Shown one piece after another: positions 23,496-35,189 of a stretch of DNA of 64,000 nucleotides (its first letter is position 1; each line of letters begins with the position of its first letter). The notes under the pieces are model-generated. The model made no database searches. It saw nothing but the letters and a program-made list of their open reading frames with translations, and was not told the DNA's origin. A program made the position numbers and the translations under genes. Location of the stretch: contig CM060830.1 of the NCBI GenBank assembly GCA_030762175.1, forward strand, positions 47,577,501 through 47,641,500, in the 5' to 3' direction. This DNA comes from Metallyticus violacea. Its lineage: Eukaryota > Arthropoda > Insecta > Mantodea > Metallyticidae.

Positions 23496-25180
23496 GTGGG
23501 GAGTTGTTGAGAGACCTGATGTGCTTTGAATCATGTTACATAATAAGTAAAGCACAAAAACTACTTTTGTAAATAATTTACGAACGCCCATTGTATTCAT
23601 GGTACAGATACGGAAAAAAAAATAGCGGTAAGGAAATAAAAGACGCAGTAATTTTTTTTTTTTTTTTAGTAAGTGTAGAAAAAGGAAAGAGAGAGATGCA
23701 TAAAATAATCCATAAAACACAAATTCAGAGGGAAACATGATCATCCTCATGAGTATTAAATATTTAACATTTCATTTTCTCCACGAAATGTAAACATATG
23801 TATACATATACAAGGAATAACTTTTTTGTTATTATTTTTCAAACCTAGATATTCCAGTTAGGACAAAGGAATCTTCTTGAATTATTAAAGGGGGAATGAG
23901 AATCAACTGTATTAACAGGAATTTAAATTATATGAAGCCGCATTGGCCTTTAAAACAGAAAAATAGCTTTTTAAACAAACTACGTGGTGGAAAACTAGGT
24001 TTCATTACAAGGTTTCATCCAACATCTATAATGAAAACGGAATTATCCTTTGACTATTACGAATAAGATTAACGTAAAATTTATACGGAAAAATACAACA
24101 CATTTTTTTCTATTAGGAAATGAAACTTATCAGAAACCGATAACATTTTCATCAATACGACATCCACCAACCATTGTGACCTAAGATCTCATTTAATCAA
24201 TTTGGAAGTGATGAGACAAGAGACTCGAAAACATTGAGACCTCAAGTTTATGCCTTCCCACAATTGTCGAAATGAATCTTCTGATTTGAGAATTCCATTT
24301 GGATATTTCATCTCAATGTTCTGTACTAGCACCTTATATAGCTTTAATATATTGCACTGTATCCGGTCAATGCAAGATGGCGCCTTTACACACGCACACA
24401 TGGCAATGGATTTGATGCCAATTTTTCATTTTATACATCAAAAATGTCTCTGCGTAATGTTTTATTGCAGCAATTCAGAATTTTTGGAGGGGTAAGTTAA
24501 AGACATTGGCAATAAATAACAATGATGTCAAAGTATTTATGGAAACAGTTGTGAGGTCCAGTTCTGATAGCGTTGCGGGAGGAGTGGCGCTGTGCGTCAC
24601 GTGCAAAAAAGTTTAATGACAAATGGGCAGCCCTCCCAAACCTCTGCTTTTCGATATTTCTGTCCCACTGACTCTATTCTATGTCTTCTGCTTTTTTTTG
24701 GGGGGGGGGGGGGCGTTTGAGTATGTGCAGCTGTTATAGTCAGTAGTGTAGATATGTTGTTATAAATATTTTTTTCTTCCCCGAATTCTGCAGGCGAACG
24801 TCTTTGATGCGCAACAATATTGTTACTTCATGTACATATTGTTGTGAAGATTTTGGTACACACAGCTCTTAACTGTTTGTTTAGCTGAATCATCTCGGTG
24901 AAGTAAATGTAAAATGCTTATTGATTTTAAAAAATAGATGAAATTATTCAATGTTAATGAGGTTTTTCGACAGTTTAGTGCCAAGTAGTTAATGAGATAT
25001 ATATATGGAACTAGCAATTTTAGACCCTTTCTAGAGATTTTCCTTGATTACTAGACAAAAAACAATAATTTTTCCAACAGTACGTGTCTGTTTGCCATTT
25101 GTGCACAAATTATCAGCTGTATTTGCAGTTTGTCCCAGATGTCTCTGAACCTCTCTTAGCATACACAAAAAATAAAATCT
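23496..25180. other. No gene recognised
   Basis: AT-rich spacer. It holds a T8-G14 homopolymer junction at 24692-24713, noted separately. Frames at 24189-24495 oppose each other on both strands and carry no domain. Confidence 0.55.
24692..24713. repeat. T8 then G14 homopolymer run
   Basis: Eight T followed by fourteen G on the plus strand. Such a G run can form quadruplex structures and is prone to length errors in sequencing. Confidence 0.9.
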
Positions 25181-25965
25181 TATGCCCCCCTGGTACCTGG
25201 TTTTCCTATTCCAGGGCGTGTATATCAAATTTTCTATTAATTAGCGTAAGCTTTTACAATCATTTCTTAATTCCATTACTTTACATATTTTTCCTAATAA
25301 TTATAGTATAATAATATAATAAAATAAAATAACAAAATAAATTAAACTAAAATATAAGTTATACTGAAATTACTTTTCAATCTAATATCCCAAATGCTAC
25401 GTATTTACTGGGAGCCAATAGCTGGAAGCCAGCTATTCTTTCCCAAAATTATTTCGCAACTATAATACTAACCACATTTTTTTCCCGTATTTACCTTTCT
25501 TATTATTCTTAAGTAATTTAATTATGGTTCTAATAAAACCTTCCTTTTATTCAATTTTATTATTATTATTATTATTCAAACATTTCTTAAACATTAAAAC
25601 TCGCCGTTTTTAATCATTACACCAAATGTTACTTCAAATCTCTTTAAATCACTCTACCAAATCCTAAAAATCACTTTCTTTTTGCTTACTTAATACTTCC
25701 CTTCATTTAAAACCATCAATTTTTCCCACTCATTTGGCTTATTTCAAGTATATAAAATACTCATTATTTAACTGCTCACATTCGCTTGTTACTTTAATGT
25801 TAATATTTATATAAACGTTCACTTTCATTTATTTATCGCTTCACCTACCACTCACTAAACACTGTCACATCGCTTACACCGTTTTCTTTCTTCCAACCAC
25901 CCATTCCTCCGTCTCTTTCTTCTCCCGATCCCTGGTTACACCATACCACACTCTCCATTCCTCAG
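25181..25965 (-). mobile_element. 5'-truncated LINE 3' region, second copy
   Basis: Collinear with 5590-6260 in the same orientation. Shared landmarks: TGGTACCTGGTTT, GCGTGTATATCAAATTTTC, AATATAATAAAATAA, TTACTGGGAGC, AGCTGG and CCAGCTATTCT, a stretch of ACTCACTAAACACT type, TCTTTCTTCCAACC, CCATTCCTCC and GATTACACCAT. The CCTGG...CCAGG stem-loop near its left (3') end is kept, though the stem is shorter than in the other copy. A (TTA)n run at 25557-25576 lies inside it. Confidence 0.65.
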
Positions 25966-26700
25966 CGTACACAGTACAAAACGGAATTTTCCTGCATTCT
26001 AGTATCGTCGGCTTTTTCAGCGTTAATAAACAATATCATCTTCTCCTGCACTATGTCTTACTTCGATGGCATATCACAAGTATTGACAAGGACTTCTCAC
26101 TGTAAAGGTAACACAGATACCAATAATTGTTCGTATCGTATGAACTATATTGAGCCCCTGTGAAAACTGTGCATCAATTTTCTTTCAGAAATATTTGCGG
26201 TACTAGTTTTAGGTGATTTGTCCTGCATGAAACACTGTTGAAAGCGCAGTTTATGTCGATTCAGATTTTTTCGCTCTGTAGACATGAGGCTTGATGACGA
26301 GAAAAGTCCAGATTGAGGAAAGTTGCTGAACCGTCAAACTCGATGCATTGCCAAGAATCTAATGCTTGCAGCTTTAACATTACTGGGAAATAATGGAAAA
26401 AGTGAAAATGGATATTATATCAATTAAACTAGAACAAACAAACCTCATTGGTATGGTGGGCCAAATTGATTGATTTGGAGAAACGGAATCGACCAGTTTC
26501 TGGGTCATATCACGCCCTGTGTTGAACAGAGAACTCTCAGCAACAACCACAATGGATGTCCACATGTGGATCGTGCTGAACTATCGAAAAAGTAGTGGGT
26601 GTTTCGATCCATTTGGCTCAGTGCCCGCTGCGCTCGGTTGGAGATGCAGGCTTCAAATAAGGTCACATGATCGAAAATGTACCTCATGTAATGGAAACAT
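25966..26700. other. No gene recognised
   Basis: Mixed composition, no coding family recognised. The long minus-strand frame reaching into it from 26918 is the shadow of the mariner copy plus chance. Confidence 0.45.
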
Positions 26701-26701
26701 A

Positions 26702-27845
26702 CGAGGGTAATTTGAAAAGCTTGCAGCAGTAGTTCCAAGTCAATTACTGTATGAAAATTTACAGTCTTTCGCAGAAACAACCATGCGATATTAACTCCTC
26801 TCGATGAAATGCCATAGGAGCTATTGTTGATGTGCAGACGTTGAAAAAAGACAATATGGAGCAATGTGCGGTAATTAAATTCTTCGTTAGGAAAGTTTTG
26901 ACAGCAGCAGAAATTCATAGAGACGTGAAAAATACTTTAGAAGACCCTCTTACGACATTTTAAATTGTTTCCAAAGGAACCAATGAGTTCAAAAGCAGTC
27001 ATGAAAGACCAGCGTAGAGGACGGCTAAAATCTGCCGCCACACAGGAGATTGTCAAAAAACTTCACGACATGATACTGGAGGATCGTCCACTAAATGTAT
27101 CAGATATTGCTGAAACTGTAGGCAGTTCAGATGCATTGGCAGTTCACATTTTGCCGCAAGAGTAAGGCATGAAAATAACTACCTGTAAGATGGATGCCTC
27201 GGCTGTTGGCATCCGATTAAAAACCGAAAGGAATACAAAGTTGTGAAGGAAATTTGCACGTTTTAGATAGATCCAATGAGTTTATCTATCAATTCTTGAC
27301 CAATGTACTACTACACACCAAAAACAATGAAAGCATCATGATTCTCCACCTCCAAAGAAGGTCAAATGAATGAAGTTGACAGAATGGATACAGACATCAG
27401 CTTTCTGGGACTCTAAAGTATACTATTAATGTCTTCTAGTAGAGTGTCTATTACTGAAACGAATCTTCTGTATCAACTAATGACAAAAATATACCACAAA
27501 AGGCCGGGTCTGTCAAAGAAGAAAGCGATTTTGAATAAAGACAACGATCGCCATTGCCTGTGAAAATCATTGAACTGACTACAACCGCCATATTCCCCAG
27601 CTTTGGCTCCAATAGAGTTAGACACCCAAAGGGATCAGAGCATAGCATGTAATATATAAACAGCCACTAATCTTGTCAAAGAAGTTCTAATGAACTGAAG
27701 GACAAAAACAAAACCTTTTTTCAGGCACAGAAAAAAGCTCCAGAAATAAGGCAGGTTTCCTTAACCTGAGAAAAAAGACTACTTATAAATAACTCAAAAC
27801 CATTACAGGTCAAGATTCTGAAAAGGTTCATTCAAATCACACAAT
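26702..27845 (+). pseudogene. Mariner-like element with decayed transposase
   Basis: The left end TA-CGAGGGTAATTTGAAAAG (26700 on) is a typical mariner terminal repeat. MEQCAVIKFFVRKVLTAAEI, then HRDVKNTL (26855-26935) matches the start of the transposase. RLKSAATQEIVKKLHDMILE, then DRPLNVSDIAETVGSS (27020-27130) is the second helix-turn-helix. MYYYTPKT (27303-27326) is the WIHYYTPETK block with its tryptophan lost. KIYHKRPGLSKKKAILNKDN (27490-27545) and PPYSPALAPIELDT (27588-27630) are the segments around the second and third catalytic aspartates, the third lost (SPD to SPA, and C/SD to IE). The right end is degraded. Frameshifts and stops throughout. Confidence 0.85.
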
Positions 27846-29990
27846 TTAATGAGTGGTACAAAACTGCTTGGTCTTTTGAGAGCTTATGTAAAACGGCAGC
27901 TTCATTTTTGCATTTACAGCACTCAGAGCACTGTCGAACATTTCAGAGAAATAATTATGAAAGTTCTCTGTTCATGCATTATACATGCTACAAACTATCA
28001 CAACAGCTTGAACGCTAATAGATAAAAGAAAATTACATGCACTTAAAATTAGAAATTTAAAGGTGTCGCATTGCATTATCTGTCGAGTTTCTGTGTACAA
28101 CTATCGGTCAGTATTAAGGACAAATCTGTTGATGTTAAACTTGCATACTTGACGCAGGGGTGTCGCTGCAAAAAAATCCCCAGAATATTGAACTATTTAA
28201 GAAGGACTGCAGTAATATTCCATCTGACGCCAAGTGCAGATATTCTGCAATTTCAGAAGTCATCGCATGGAATCAGCTTTATTGTATAAGAAAGGGATGT
28301 ATTTAATGTCATAGTGTAAGAAACAGGGAACCCCGTCGTGAGGAAAGTTGAAGTCCTTGGTCTCTGGCAATTGCCCCGTCATACAGTCATCATCTCACGA
28401 CATTCAGTAATATATTTAATAACGTCAACACTATCATAAACCAGAATTTCATACGAAAAAAGTCATATAAGCACAGTATACCACCTGTTACTTTCTCACG
28501 GTTCAGAAAATTGCACAAACAATAAAGGAAATTGGAAATGAATGATCACTTAGATGAGGCATTAATGTTAATGTCTGTAACAAATCTCGTGTTAGCATCC
28601 AACAAGGATTTCCAAGATATTCACAATATCAGGACACACCATAATGAGAAAACTATTCGCCGTTGTTGAACTTCCTTGCACTCCATCGATTGCTTCATAA
28701 TAAGGATTTGTCTCCCCGATTGAGAAAGGCTGAAGACTAGACTTATTCTTTATGTGTATTTTTCCCCTTCTTTGTGTTAATTCGCCTCCTTCTAGAATTT
28801 CACGATCCAAGTATTCCTGAAAATCATCTAAAGCACATACTTATTTATAACAGCCGGAGCCTTGGGACCCATCTGTCACTATCTTAAACATGAGATCAAC
28901 ATGGCTAATACTTCACGTAGTTGTGTTAACAGTGACACGAGTGTTGCAATGTTTCAGTGATTTGACAGTAACATTCTCCCGTTAATGAAGGCAAGTTGTT
29001 ACTTTAGGAACGTGTTGGAGAAAACCGCTAGGCTATAGCCATGGAAAGGCGAGCCAGGTGTAGTGACAAAATTCAACAATAAATATTTCCCTGTAATTTG
29101 TTCAACAATAAAAGTATGTTATATAGAATTGTTGGAAACAGCATATTATTTAAACATACAACTGCAATAGTGCACCGAATATTTACAACATATTAAATCA
29201 TTTAAATGAAATCAGTAAATCATTAAACCTCATGCACTAAATCTTGATACACATGAGCCATTCAAAGGATAGCAACTAATTCTTGTCCCAGCAATAACAT
29301 TTCCCATTTTAAGAGAAATAAAAGTTTCAATATATTTCCAAAATTATTGAATAAACACTTTAATCTAGCAACGTATATTCCTTTGCAAAAAGATTATAAA
29401 ACGCACCTTAATGGAAACTTAACAACTAAACAAAACCATTTCCTAATGCATTATGCCTGGGTTACTGTGTGAACACAATGGTTAAAGCCTCAGCTGAAAA
29501 TGTTTAATTACAAAGCCGAAAGTGAAGTCCACATCTTAGCTGGGGTCTCCTTGTCGGAAGAGAAGCCAAAAAGTGTCTAGTTAGCTTACTCGGCTGTACA
29601 GCCAGCAACCAGTAAAACAAATGCGTTGCAACCAATAGGCAAGCAAGCCAGTAATCAAGCCTTGCATAGGCAGCATGAAGGGGAAGGAGGAGACAAGAGA
29701 AGTAATCTTAAGAGCAAAACGGGATGCGCGCAAAAATAGCGCACGCAATCCCAAAGTCGTCTATGAAAAGATTTATCCTATTACACAGTGTAGGCTTTCG
29801 CTGGTATTTAAGTTTTTTTTCTGATATATCTCCAAACAAGTGGAAAATGAAAGGATTTCTTTTTTGGACTCTGGTCGCAGCTGAGGTCAGCGAGCGGTGG
29901 AACAAGTTCAAGCAAGTCACCTGTCTTAACAAGACAGATACCAGATTGTTGGTAAACAGGCATTATTGCTGTCCTGGCATTACTTCCCGT
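27846..29990. other. No gene recognised
   Basis: AT-rich spacer. 29.5-30.0 kb becomes more GC-rich toward the island that follows and may be part of a larger unrecognised repeat. No coding family seen. Confidence 0.5.
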
Positions 29991-29999
29991 AAGGGGGGG

Positions 30000-30555
30000 G
30001 GGGCTTCGGTCGTTGCTCTTCAGATGCTCCAGGTCGGGCTCTGCGGACCCTGAGAGCCCGTGGTACCTCTGACGTACTAGAGGGAGCCGGGCCGGACTTG
30101 ATTCGAGCCCCTCCCGGAAGGGAGTTGTCCGGATTGGGTTGGACTCTGCTTGGCAGTGGACCCGTCACTCACGGGGAATTGGATCGCCCACGATGGCGGC
30201 GTGTCCCGGGGGAGTGTCTAAGGCGTGTACCCTGGGGGCCGGTGCGCCGGAATCGCCGTTGTTGGTAGGGAGGGTGGTGGCTACCTTAATGCTGGGGTGA
30301 CTCACCTCTTAAATACGAGTAGGTCTAAGCTAGTATGACCTATCCACCAGTGAGAATCTGGAAGCTAAGGGAACTTAGCGCGCCTGGGCGACGCAATCGT
30401 CTGCAGCCGAAAGGCGGGTCGGTTTTGGAAACAAGGTACCGTCCTAATGCAAAAATCCACGGGTAGTACAGACCTCTGTGTTGTACCCCTGGACCCAGGG
30501 CTTAGTAAACCCGACACAACCTGTCCTTGCGTTACTACAACTCCTTTTAATTTTA
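30000..30555. repeat. Repeat D, copy 1 (GC-rich element)
   Basis: A GC-rich island in AT-rich DNA, beginning at a run of about 11 G. It shares with 52085-52395, in the same order and orientation, GTCCGGATTGG.TTG.ACTC, GAGTAGG, GCTAAGTA-type and GACC..CC..CCAG, and then CTGCAG.CGAA.GGCGGGTCGG, GGTA.CGTCC.AATGCAAAA and C..CGGGT. The middle differs strongly. The class is unknown. It could be the 5' or 3' untranslated part of a non-LTR element. Confidence 0.7.
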
Positions 30556-30559
30556 AGAG

Positions 30560-30735
30560 ATCGGTGCAATGCAAGTCTTAGGCTGTAACGTTCAGGAATA
30601 GTATTTGAAGGTCCCGTGTTCAAATCCCCTAGAGTCCACCATCCTCGAAATTTTTCGTGATTTTTCTCTGGGAACTTGGAACAAATTCTGGGATGAATAT
30701 TTTCTTTCCACGATTTTACGCTCTCCATTGTTTTG
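30560..30735 (+). mobile_element. SINE C, second copy
   Basis: The tRNA-like B box GTGTTCAAATCCCC is followed by CTAGAGTCCACCATCCTCG, TTTTTCTCTGGGAACTTGG and TCTGGGATGAATATTTTC, then TTCCACGATTTTACGCTCTC. The opposite strand encodes the ...GDLNTGPSN... type of peptide that is a by-product of tRNA-like sequence. Confidence 0.62.
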
Positions 30736-32470
30736 CGTGCTGAGCGGCGTGGTGGCGCATATGCGCTTTGGAGTACATTTCTGACCTGGCGTCTGCCAGG
30801 TTCTGCATGGGGACTATTTCCGAGATCGCCGTTGGGGAGACCATGAAGTCTAGCACCTAAGCTATCGAAAACGGCTACTGGCCCCTGGCCGCCAGATATG
30901 TCAGTCATTCCTTCCTTCCAGAGGTCACTTTCTCTGGAGGGTGTAGGTGCTAAGGGACGTCCACAACAACCTATTCTGTCCCTCCTACCGCATGCCTTTA
31001 CAGTGTAGGAGTGAAACAAGTTTTACTGTAGTGTATTGTTTGTGTTGAAATGCTACTGTTAGTACGGTAAAAAAAAAACTAAAATTCTACCATACTGTAC
31101 AGGAACTTAAAAGAAATTTCATGACAGAAAGTGGAAAAGTTGCTAAAGTAGAGCGGTTGTAAGTGAACATAAATAACAAGAATGTGTGTCTGCAGATAAA
31201 CACTACTTCAAACAACCCCTGTAACACAGGTTAGCACTAATTGTGAAATAAGGATCGTACTGTGCTATTCTTGAACACCCTGTGCGAGAAGAAAAGATGT
31301 GAGGATATTGTTCTTTAAGAGGTAGGTAAGTGGCACAATCTTAGTCCCGTGAGGCTGCGGATTAAGGCTAGAAATTATTTGTATGTACCAACAGTAAAAT
31401 AAGGAAGTGGCTCCAATTGTTTCTCTATAGTATCACGAATGCAAAGTATAAAACAAAAGCAACAGTTTTCTAAATACTTAAAATGTACAATTGTTTACAA
31501 ATTCAAGAACATTTTCGCGACTAGTGCTGGACCAGTGTGGTAAAGTATGTATAATATACTTAGGTTTTTTCTTTGCTTTTTGGAGTATAGAAAGGGGATT
31601 GTGGACACGCTTAGTTTTTTTTTTTTTTTTTTTTTTTGGAAAGTTGAAAACTTATACTTTCAAAACAGCTGCAAATAGAAATTTTGCTTTTTTCAAGTAT
31701 TAACGGTGTAAAAAGAAAATTTAAAATGATAGATATTTATTAAAACTTTTACCTCTGCCTGTAGTTTAATGAGATTTACATAAAACTACTTGCAGTAATA
31801 TGAACGGACATAGAACGGTTTTGCTGGCAGCTCTAGTGCCCCTGTTCTGGCTTCACAGGGCATTGGCTAGGCAGACGGACGGTCCGTTGTGTAGATTGGA
31901 TCTCAGCAGCAATTGTTGCGTGAAATGCAACCCCTCTGCTTGCCTGCTTGCTTGGCTACACTCTATGCACCTAGTCAATGTACGGAAACTGCTTCCCTTT
32001 CCACTTGCCATGTTTTCTACATTTCCCACAAACGACTGCTTCTCGACCGCATACATTCGAAGGAATAAGAAAACTCCCCTTTCTTTTCGTTTTCTTGCAC
32101 TGGAAGTAACAAGAGCTTAAGAAATATTTAATATATTTTATACCGCTTACTTGACATTTCCACAATCTTGAAAATTTCACCGTAAAAAGGCCGGAGATTT
32201 AAATGTGATGTTTATTCCGGCGATTCTTTGCTACTAAATGCTTTATAATTGGAAGTTAATAAATGTGATTGACATCTGTACAATATCTTCATTTCGAGGT
32301 TAATCAGATCAGCAAGTGCCATGCAGGAGAAATGTTTAACCCTAAACGGACGTATTATTACGCAGTACTAGAATGTTAAAATGTAAACCAAAATTTTAAA
32401 AAAAATAAATCTATTCTTAACATATAAAATTCAAAACAAATTATATTATTTTTCTACTTAGTTCCTTAGA
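30736..32470. other. GC-rich to 30.97 kb, then AT-rich spacer
   Basis: 30.74-30.97 kb continues the GC-rich island (it contains a GACCTGGCGTCTGCCAGGTT hairpin-like stretch) and probably belongs to another repeat. Together with repeat D and SINE C it forms the 191-codon minus-strand frame 30444-31019, which crosses three unrelated elements. 31.0-31.8 kb holds nothing recognised. A T-run lies at 31617-31637. Confidence 0.5.
31800..32120 (+). CDS. Unrecognised 106-codon frame with a signal-peptide-like start
   Basis: I do not recognise it. The first 23 residues have a basic start and a hydrophobic core (VLLAALVPLFWL) ending in ALA, which looks like a secretion signal with cleavage after ALA. 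The next 30 residues hold five cysteines (CRLDLSSNCCVKCNPSAC). The C-terminal half is not cysteine-rich and ends in a basic stretch. No splice sites or promoter were identified and opposing frames exist on the minus strand, so chance is the likelier explanation. If real it would be a small secreted protein. Confidence 0.13.
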   Translation: MNGHRTVLLAALVPLFWLHRALARQTDGPLCRLDLSSNCCVKCNPSACLLAWLHSMHLVNVRKLLPFPLAMFSTFPTNDCFSTAYIRRNKKTPLSFRFLALEVTRA

Positions 32471-32474
32471 GAAA

Positions 32475-33260
32475 AGCATTTTTCCAATGAAATAAGATGG
32501 TTATTGAATCTTTTCCTTCCCAATGTCTCTTTCAGTAGCCCGAACATTTGGCAATCACAAAGGGGCAAATTGAGACTGTAAGGAAGATGTCGAGTGAATT
32601 TTCCTTTATTGATCCCGGGTTACGGCTGCTATGTGGCCTCGCGTTGTTATGCAGAATAGTTTGCTGGCATTCTTTGTTGCAATAGGCTGCTTTCAAGAAA
32701 CCCGACAGTTTGTAGCAACACACCTATGCCAAAACACGGTCGCAAGAACCGTGCCGGCTGACAGGAGAGTTTTGACCATGACAGGAGTATCTTCCCTCTC
32801 ATTTCTCCGCTTTTACTCGCTCTCGTGTTTTCGGGGTATAGTGTGTACGCACGTCGGATCAAAAGTCACAATTTGAGTCAAAAACCGTTTACCTTCCTCT
32901 AATCGATATAGAAGTCTCTGACTGCAGTCTTTTCGAATATTTTTCTATTCATTAATGTGGAGACGTGGAACCTACTCGCCGACACTTTCTGAAATCGAAC
33001 ATCTTCAGAAAGAAGAACTTAATTGCATCTCTGAAGCGATTTCGAGCACACTTAGGCGACGATCACCTACCACAAGGCCATAATCAGCCTGAATATTGTC
33101 CTCTGTGACGGTCGTTCGTGGAAATGAACTAAAAACTATGCCCAAGTCTAGAAAAATCTCGGTCGGATTGACTCCTTCTTTAGTTATAAAACTGATGATT
33201 CGTTGCACAACGGACCGTACAACCTATTGCTCAGACATAGCGCTACTGGGATTGAACGAC
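32475..33260 (-). pseudogene. Mariner-like transposase remnant
   Basis: Minus strand. The N-terminal part (33208-33005) reads QRIISFITKEGVNPTEIFLD, then TTVTEDNIQADYGLVVGDRR and LSVLEIASEM. This is the MEQR..IKF...EGV.PTEI block and the second helix-turn-helix, but with the stretch between them deleted. Downstream, YTPKTR and TLLSAGTVLATVFWH in another frame match YDPETK and TVRSAGKVMATVFWD. Then ILHNNARPHSSR (second aspartate D to N) and LPYSLNLPLCDCQMFGLLKE with TLGRKRF match PPYSPDLAPCDYHMFGPLK...GKRF. Both catalytic aspartates examined are replaced and several frameshifts separate the blocks. Confidence 0.87.
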
Positions 33261-34121
33261 CAATGTGGAAGTATCCGCTACTTTCCACACATCTCCACTT
33301 AACTACCACTATGGCCCCGGTCACTCTCGCCACTGTTTCCTAGCCCAGAGAACAAAAGGTCTTGTAGAATCAGCTGTGGACTGCATAATGTATTCCCGTC
33401 CATACGGTTGCATTATAGTTGTGACTTTACAGCGTAATATTAAAACACAAAATTGTTAAAATACAATGTAGCTCCTTTTGAGGAGATATTCTGTTTATCG
33501 CAACTAATATGTACTACAAACTTAATTATTCCAATGTGCTTAATGAAAAGAAGGTTTTTCTAATACAAAAAAAGAACTTTTTGAACAAATTTTTGATTAA
33601 TTTAATTATATTAAATGATATTATGAAGCACAGTAGATGTATTTAATGACTTTTGTATATTTTAGTTATTTATACCATAACCAATCTCGTTTCAAGTAGA
33701 TAAATAATATTATGTTAATATTAACTGACCTTATACTGATAGACTCTGATTTGGTATAACTTAGGATTTAGATGCGCCTTACCTGAAAGCAAAAAGAACA
33801 ATGGTTAATCACATTATCTGGATAATTTGCTTAAATGTTTATAATTAATAGTATATCTTTATATGTGTAGACATGCAGATCTTTGAAGTTAACATTAAAC
33901 AATGGAGAATGAATGTAATGTTAAAATTGTTGTAACATTTCTAAAGGACTATTACACCATTGAATAACAACATTTAAAGCACGTTGCTTTTTTTTAAGTT
34001 ATATATGACATGCTTCGTCTAAAATTAAATATAAATAAATAAATGACTACAGAATCGAAATCTATGATCTTCCAAATCACAGTATGTCGCCTTATACATT
34101 AAGTTACACAGATGGATAGTC
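33261..34121. other. No gene recognised
   Basis: AT-rich spacer without coding or repeat signal. Confidence 0.55.
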
Positions 34122-34360
34122 AATCCTGTTGGTCCAGTCATACTTCTTGAAGACCTAAGGTCAATGGGGCGTAAAAACCCTAAGTATGGCTTCCTTAGGA
34201 AAGGAAGTAAAAACTTTTGGTTCCATGTCGTAGATTTACAACACGTTAAAGAACCTCAAGTCTAAAGAAGAGACCTTTGAATAAAATTTATCAGCCGTTT
34301 CACGTTCTGTATTGAATGGGACATTAATGACAAAGCTGTTAAAGAGCGTCCATAAATTAA
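34122..34360 (+). mobile_element. SINE B, diverged copy
   Basis: The tRNA-like head is eroded (TGTTGGTCCAGTCATACTTC). The body is clear: GGGGCGTAAAAACCCTAAG, TATGGCTTCCTTAGGAAAGG, GGTTCCATGTCGTAGATTTA, GAACCTCAAGTCTAAAGAAG and GAATGGGACATTAATGAC. It ends with TTAAAGAGCGTCCATAAAT, the reverse of the tail seen in the minus-strand copies. Confidence 0.87.
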
Positions 34361-34821
34361 ATAAGCCGAACCTAATCAGGCGAATAACTCTCTGTAAGCT
34401 ATTGAGGTCATTTACAAAACACAATAAATGAGTTGTCTGTTGTTCAGTGGCGTACTGTAGCTTGAGATTGTAGAGATATTTATTACATTAAAACTTGAAA
34501 ACGCCGACGAGGGCATTTCCTCGAGAAGCACGTTTGAGGATATTTTAAGACAAATGTTTATCATTTCGCTTTAATACTTACTTGTGAGTATCCAATTTCA
34601 ATTTCTTTACAACCCTATTCATAAATTTTAAAATTATTGTTGGGTAATTCATACCCATTAAATTCCGGAAAATGGAAGTTTGACGAAGAAAAAGATAACA
34701 AATTGGTAAATAATTTGAAATATAAACATAAATACAGAATTTCTGCCTAATTTTGCAAAATTTAAAAAAAAAAATAAAAACTGTTGGGGCTGTTGTAATA
34801 AAATACTTTAAAATATAATAA

Positions 34822-34822
<1 letters not shown>

Positions 34823-34863
<41 letters not shown>
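34823..34863. repeat. (CA)n(TA)n compound microsatellite
   Basis: About 14 CA units followed by about 6 TA units, directly abutting the left arm of the inverted repeat. Confidence 0.95.
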
Positions 34864-35115
34864 ACACTCAAGAGTGCAAAATAAAAAGGTTCACATAAAA
34901 TTTCACACTAAAAACCGTAAAATTGAACACTAAAATCACACTATATTTCGAGCTTGGCTCTTGGTCACGTGATGAAAATGAACTCATTTCATTTCAGTTC
35001 ATTTTCATCACGTGACCAAGAGCCAAGCTCGAAATATAGTGTGATTTTATTGTTCAATTTTACGGTTTTTAGTGTGAAATTTTATGTGAACCTTTTTATA
35101 TTGCACTCTGAGTGT
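34864..35115. repeat. Near-perfect inverted repeat, about 120-bp arms
   Basis: Left arm 34864-34984, 11-base spacer CATTTCATTTC, right arm 34996-35115. The arms are reverse complements with only a few differences (for example CACTAAAATC against CAATAAAATC, and one missing base in ACACTCAAGAGTGCAA). Each arm holds TCACGTGA and GAGCTTGGCTCTTGG. The outermost ACACTC/GAGTGT could be terminal repeats. It is a foldback or MITE-like structure, or a source of hairpin RNA. No second copy is in the window. Confidence 0.92.
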
Positions 35116-35189
35116 TTTTTATGAGTTTTTATGCTTTTTAGAAGTTTTTATTACTCTATTAATAGTATATATATATACCTCCTCTGCGC

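Noticed and set aside
26505..26918. 137-codon minus-strand frame
   Set aside because: It overlaps the start of the plus-strand mariner remnant in antisense and shows no family match.
30444..31019. 191-codon minus-strand reading frame, the longest in the window
   Set aside because: It runs through repeat D, SINE C and an unknown GC-rich block; the peptide contains the tRNA-derived DLNTGPSN type stretch. High GC explains the lack of stops.
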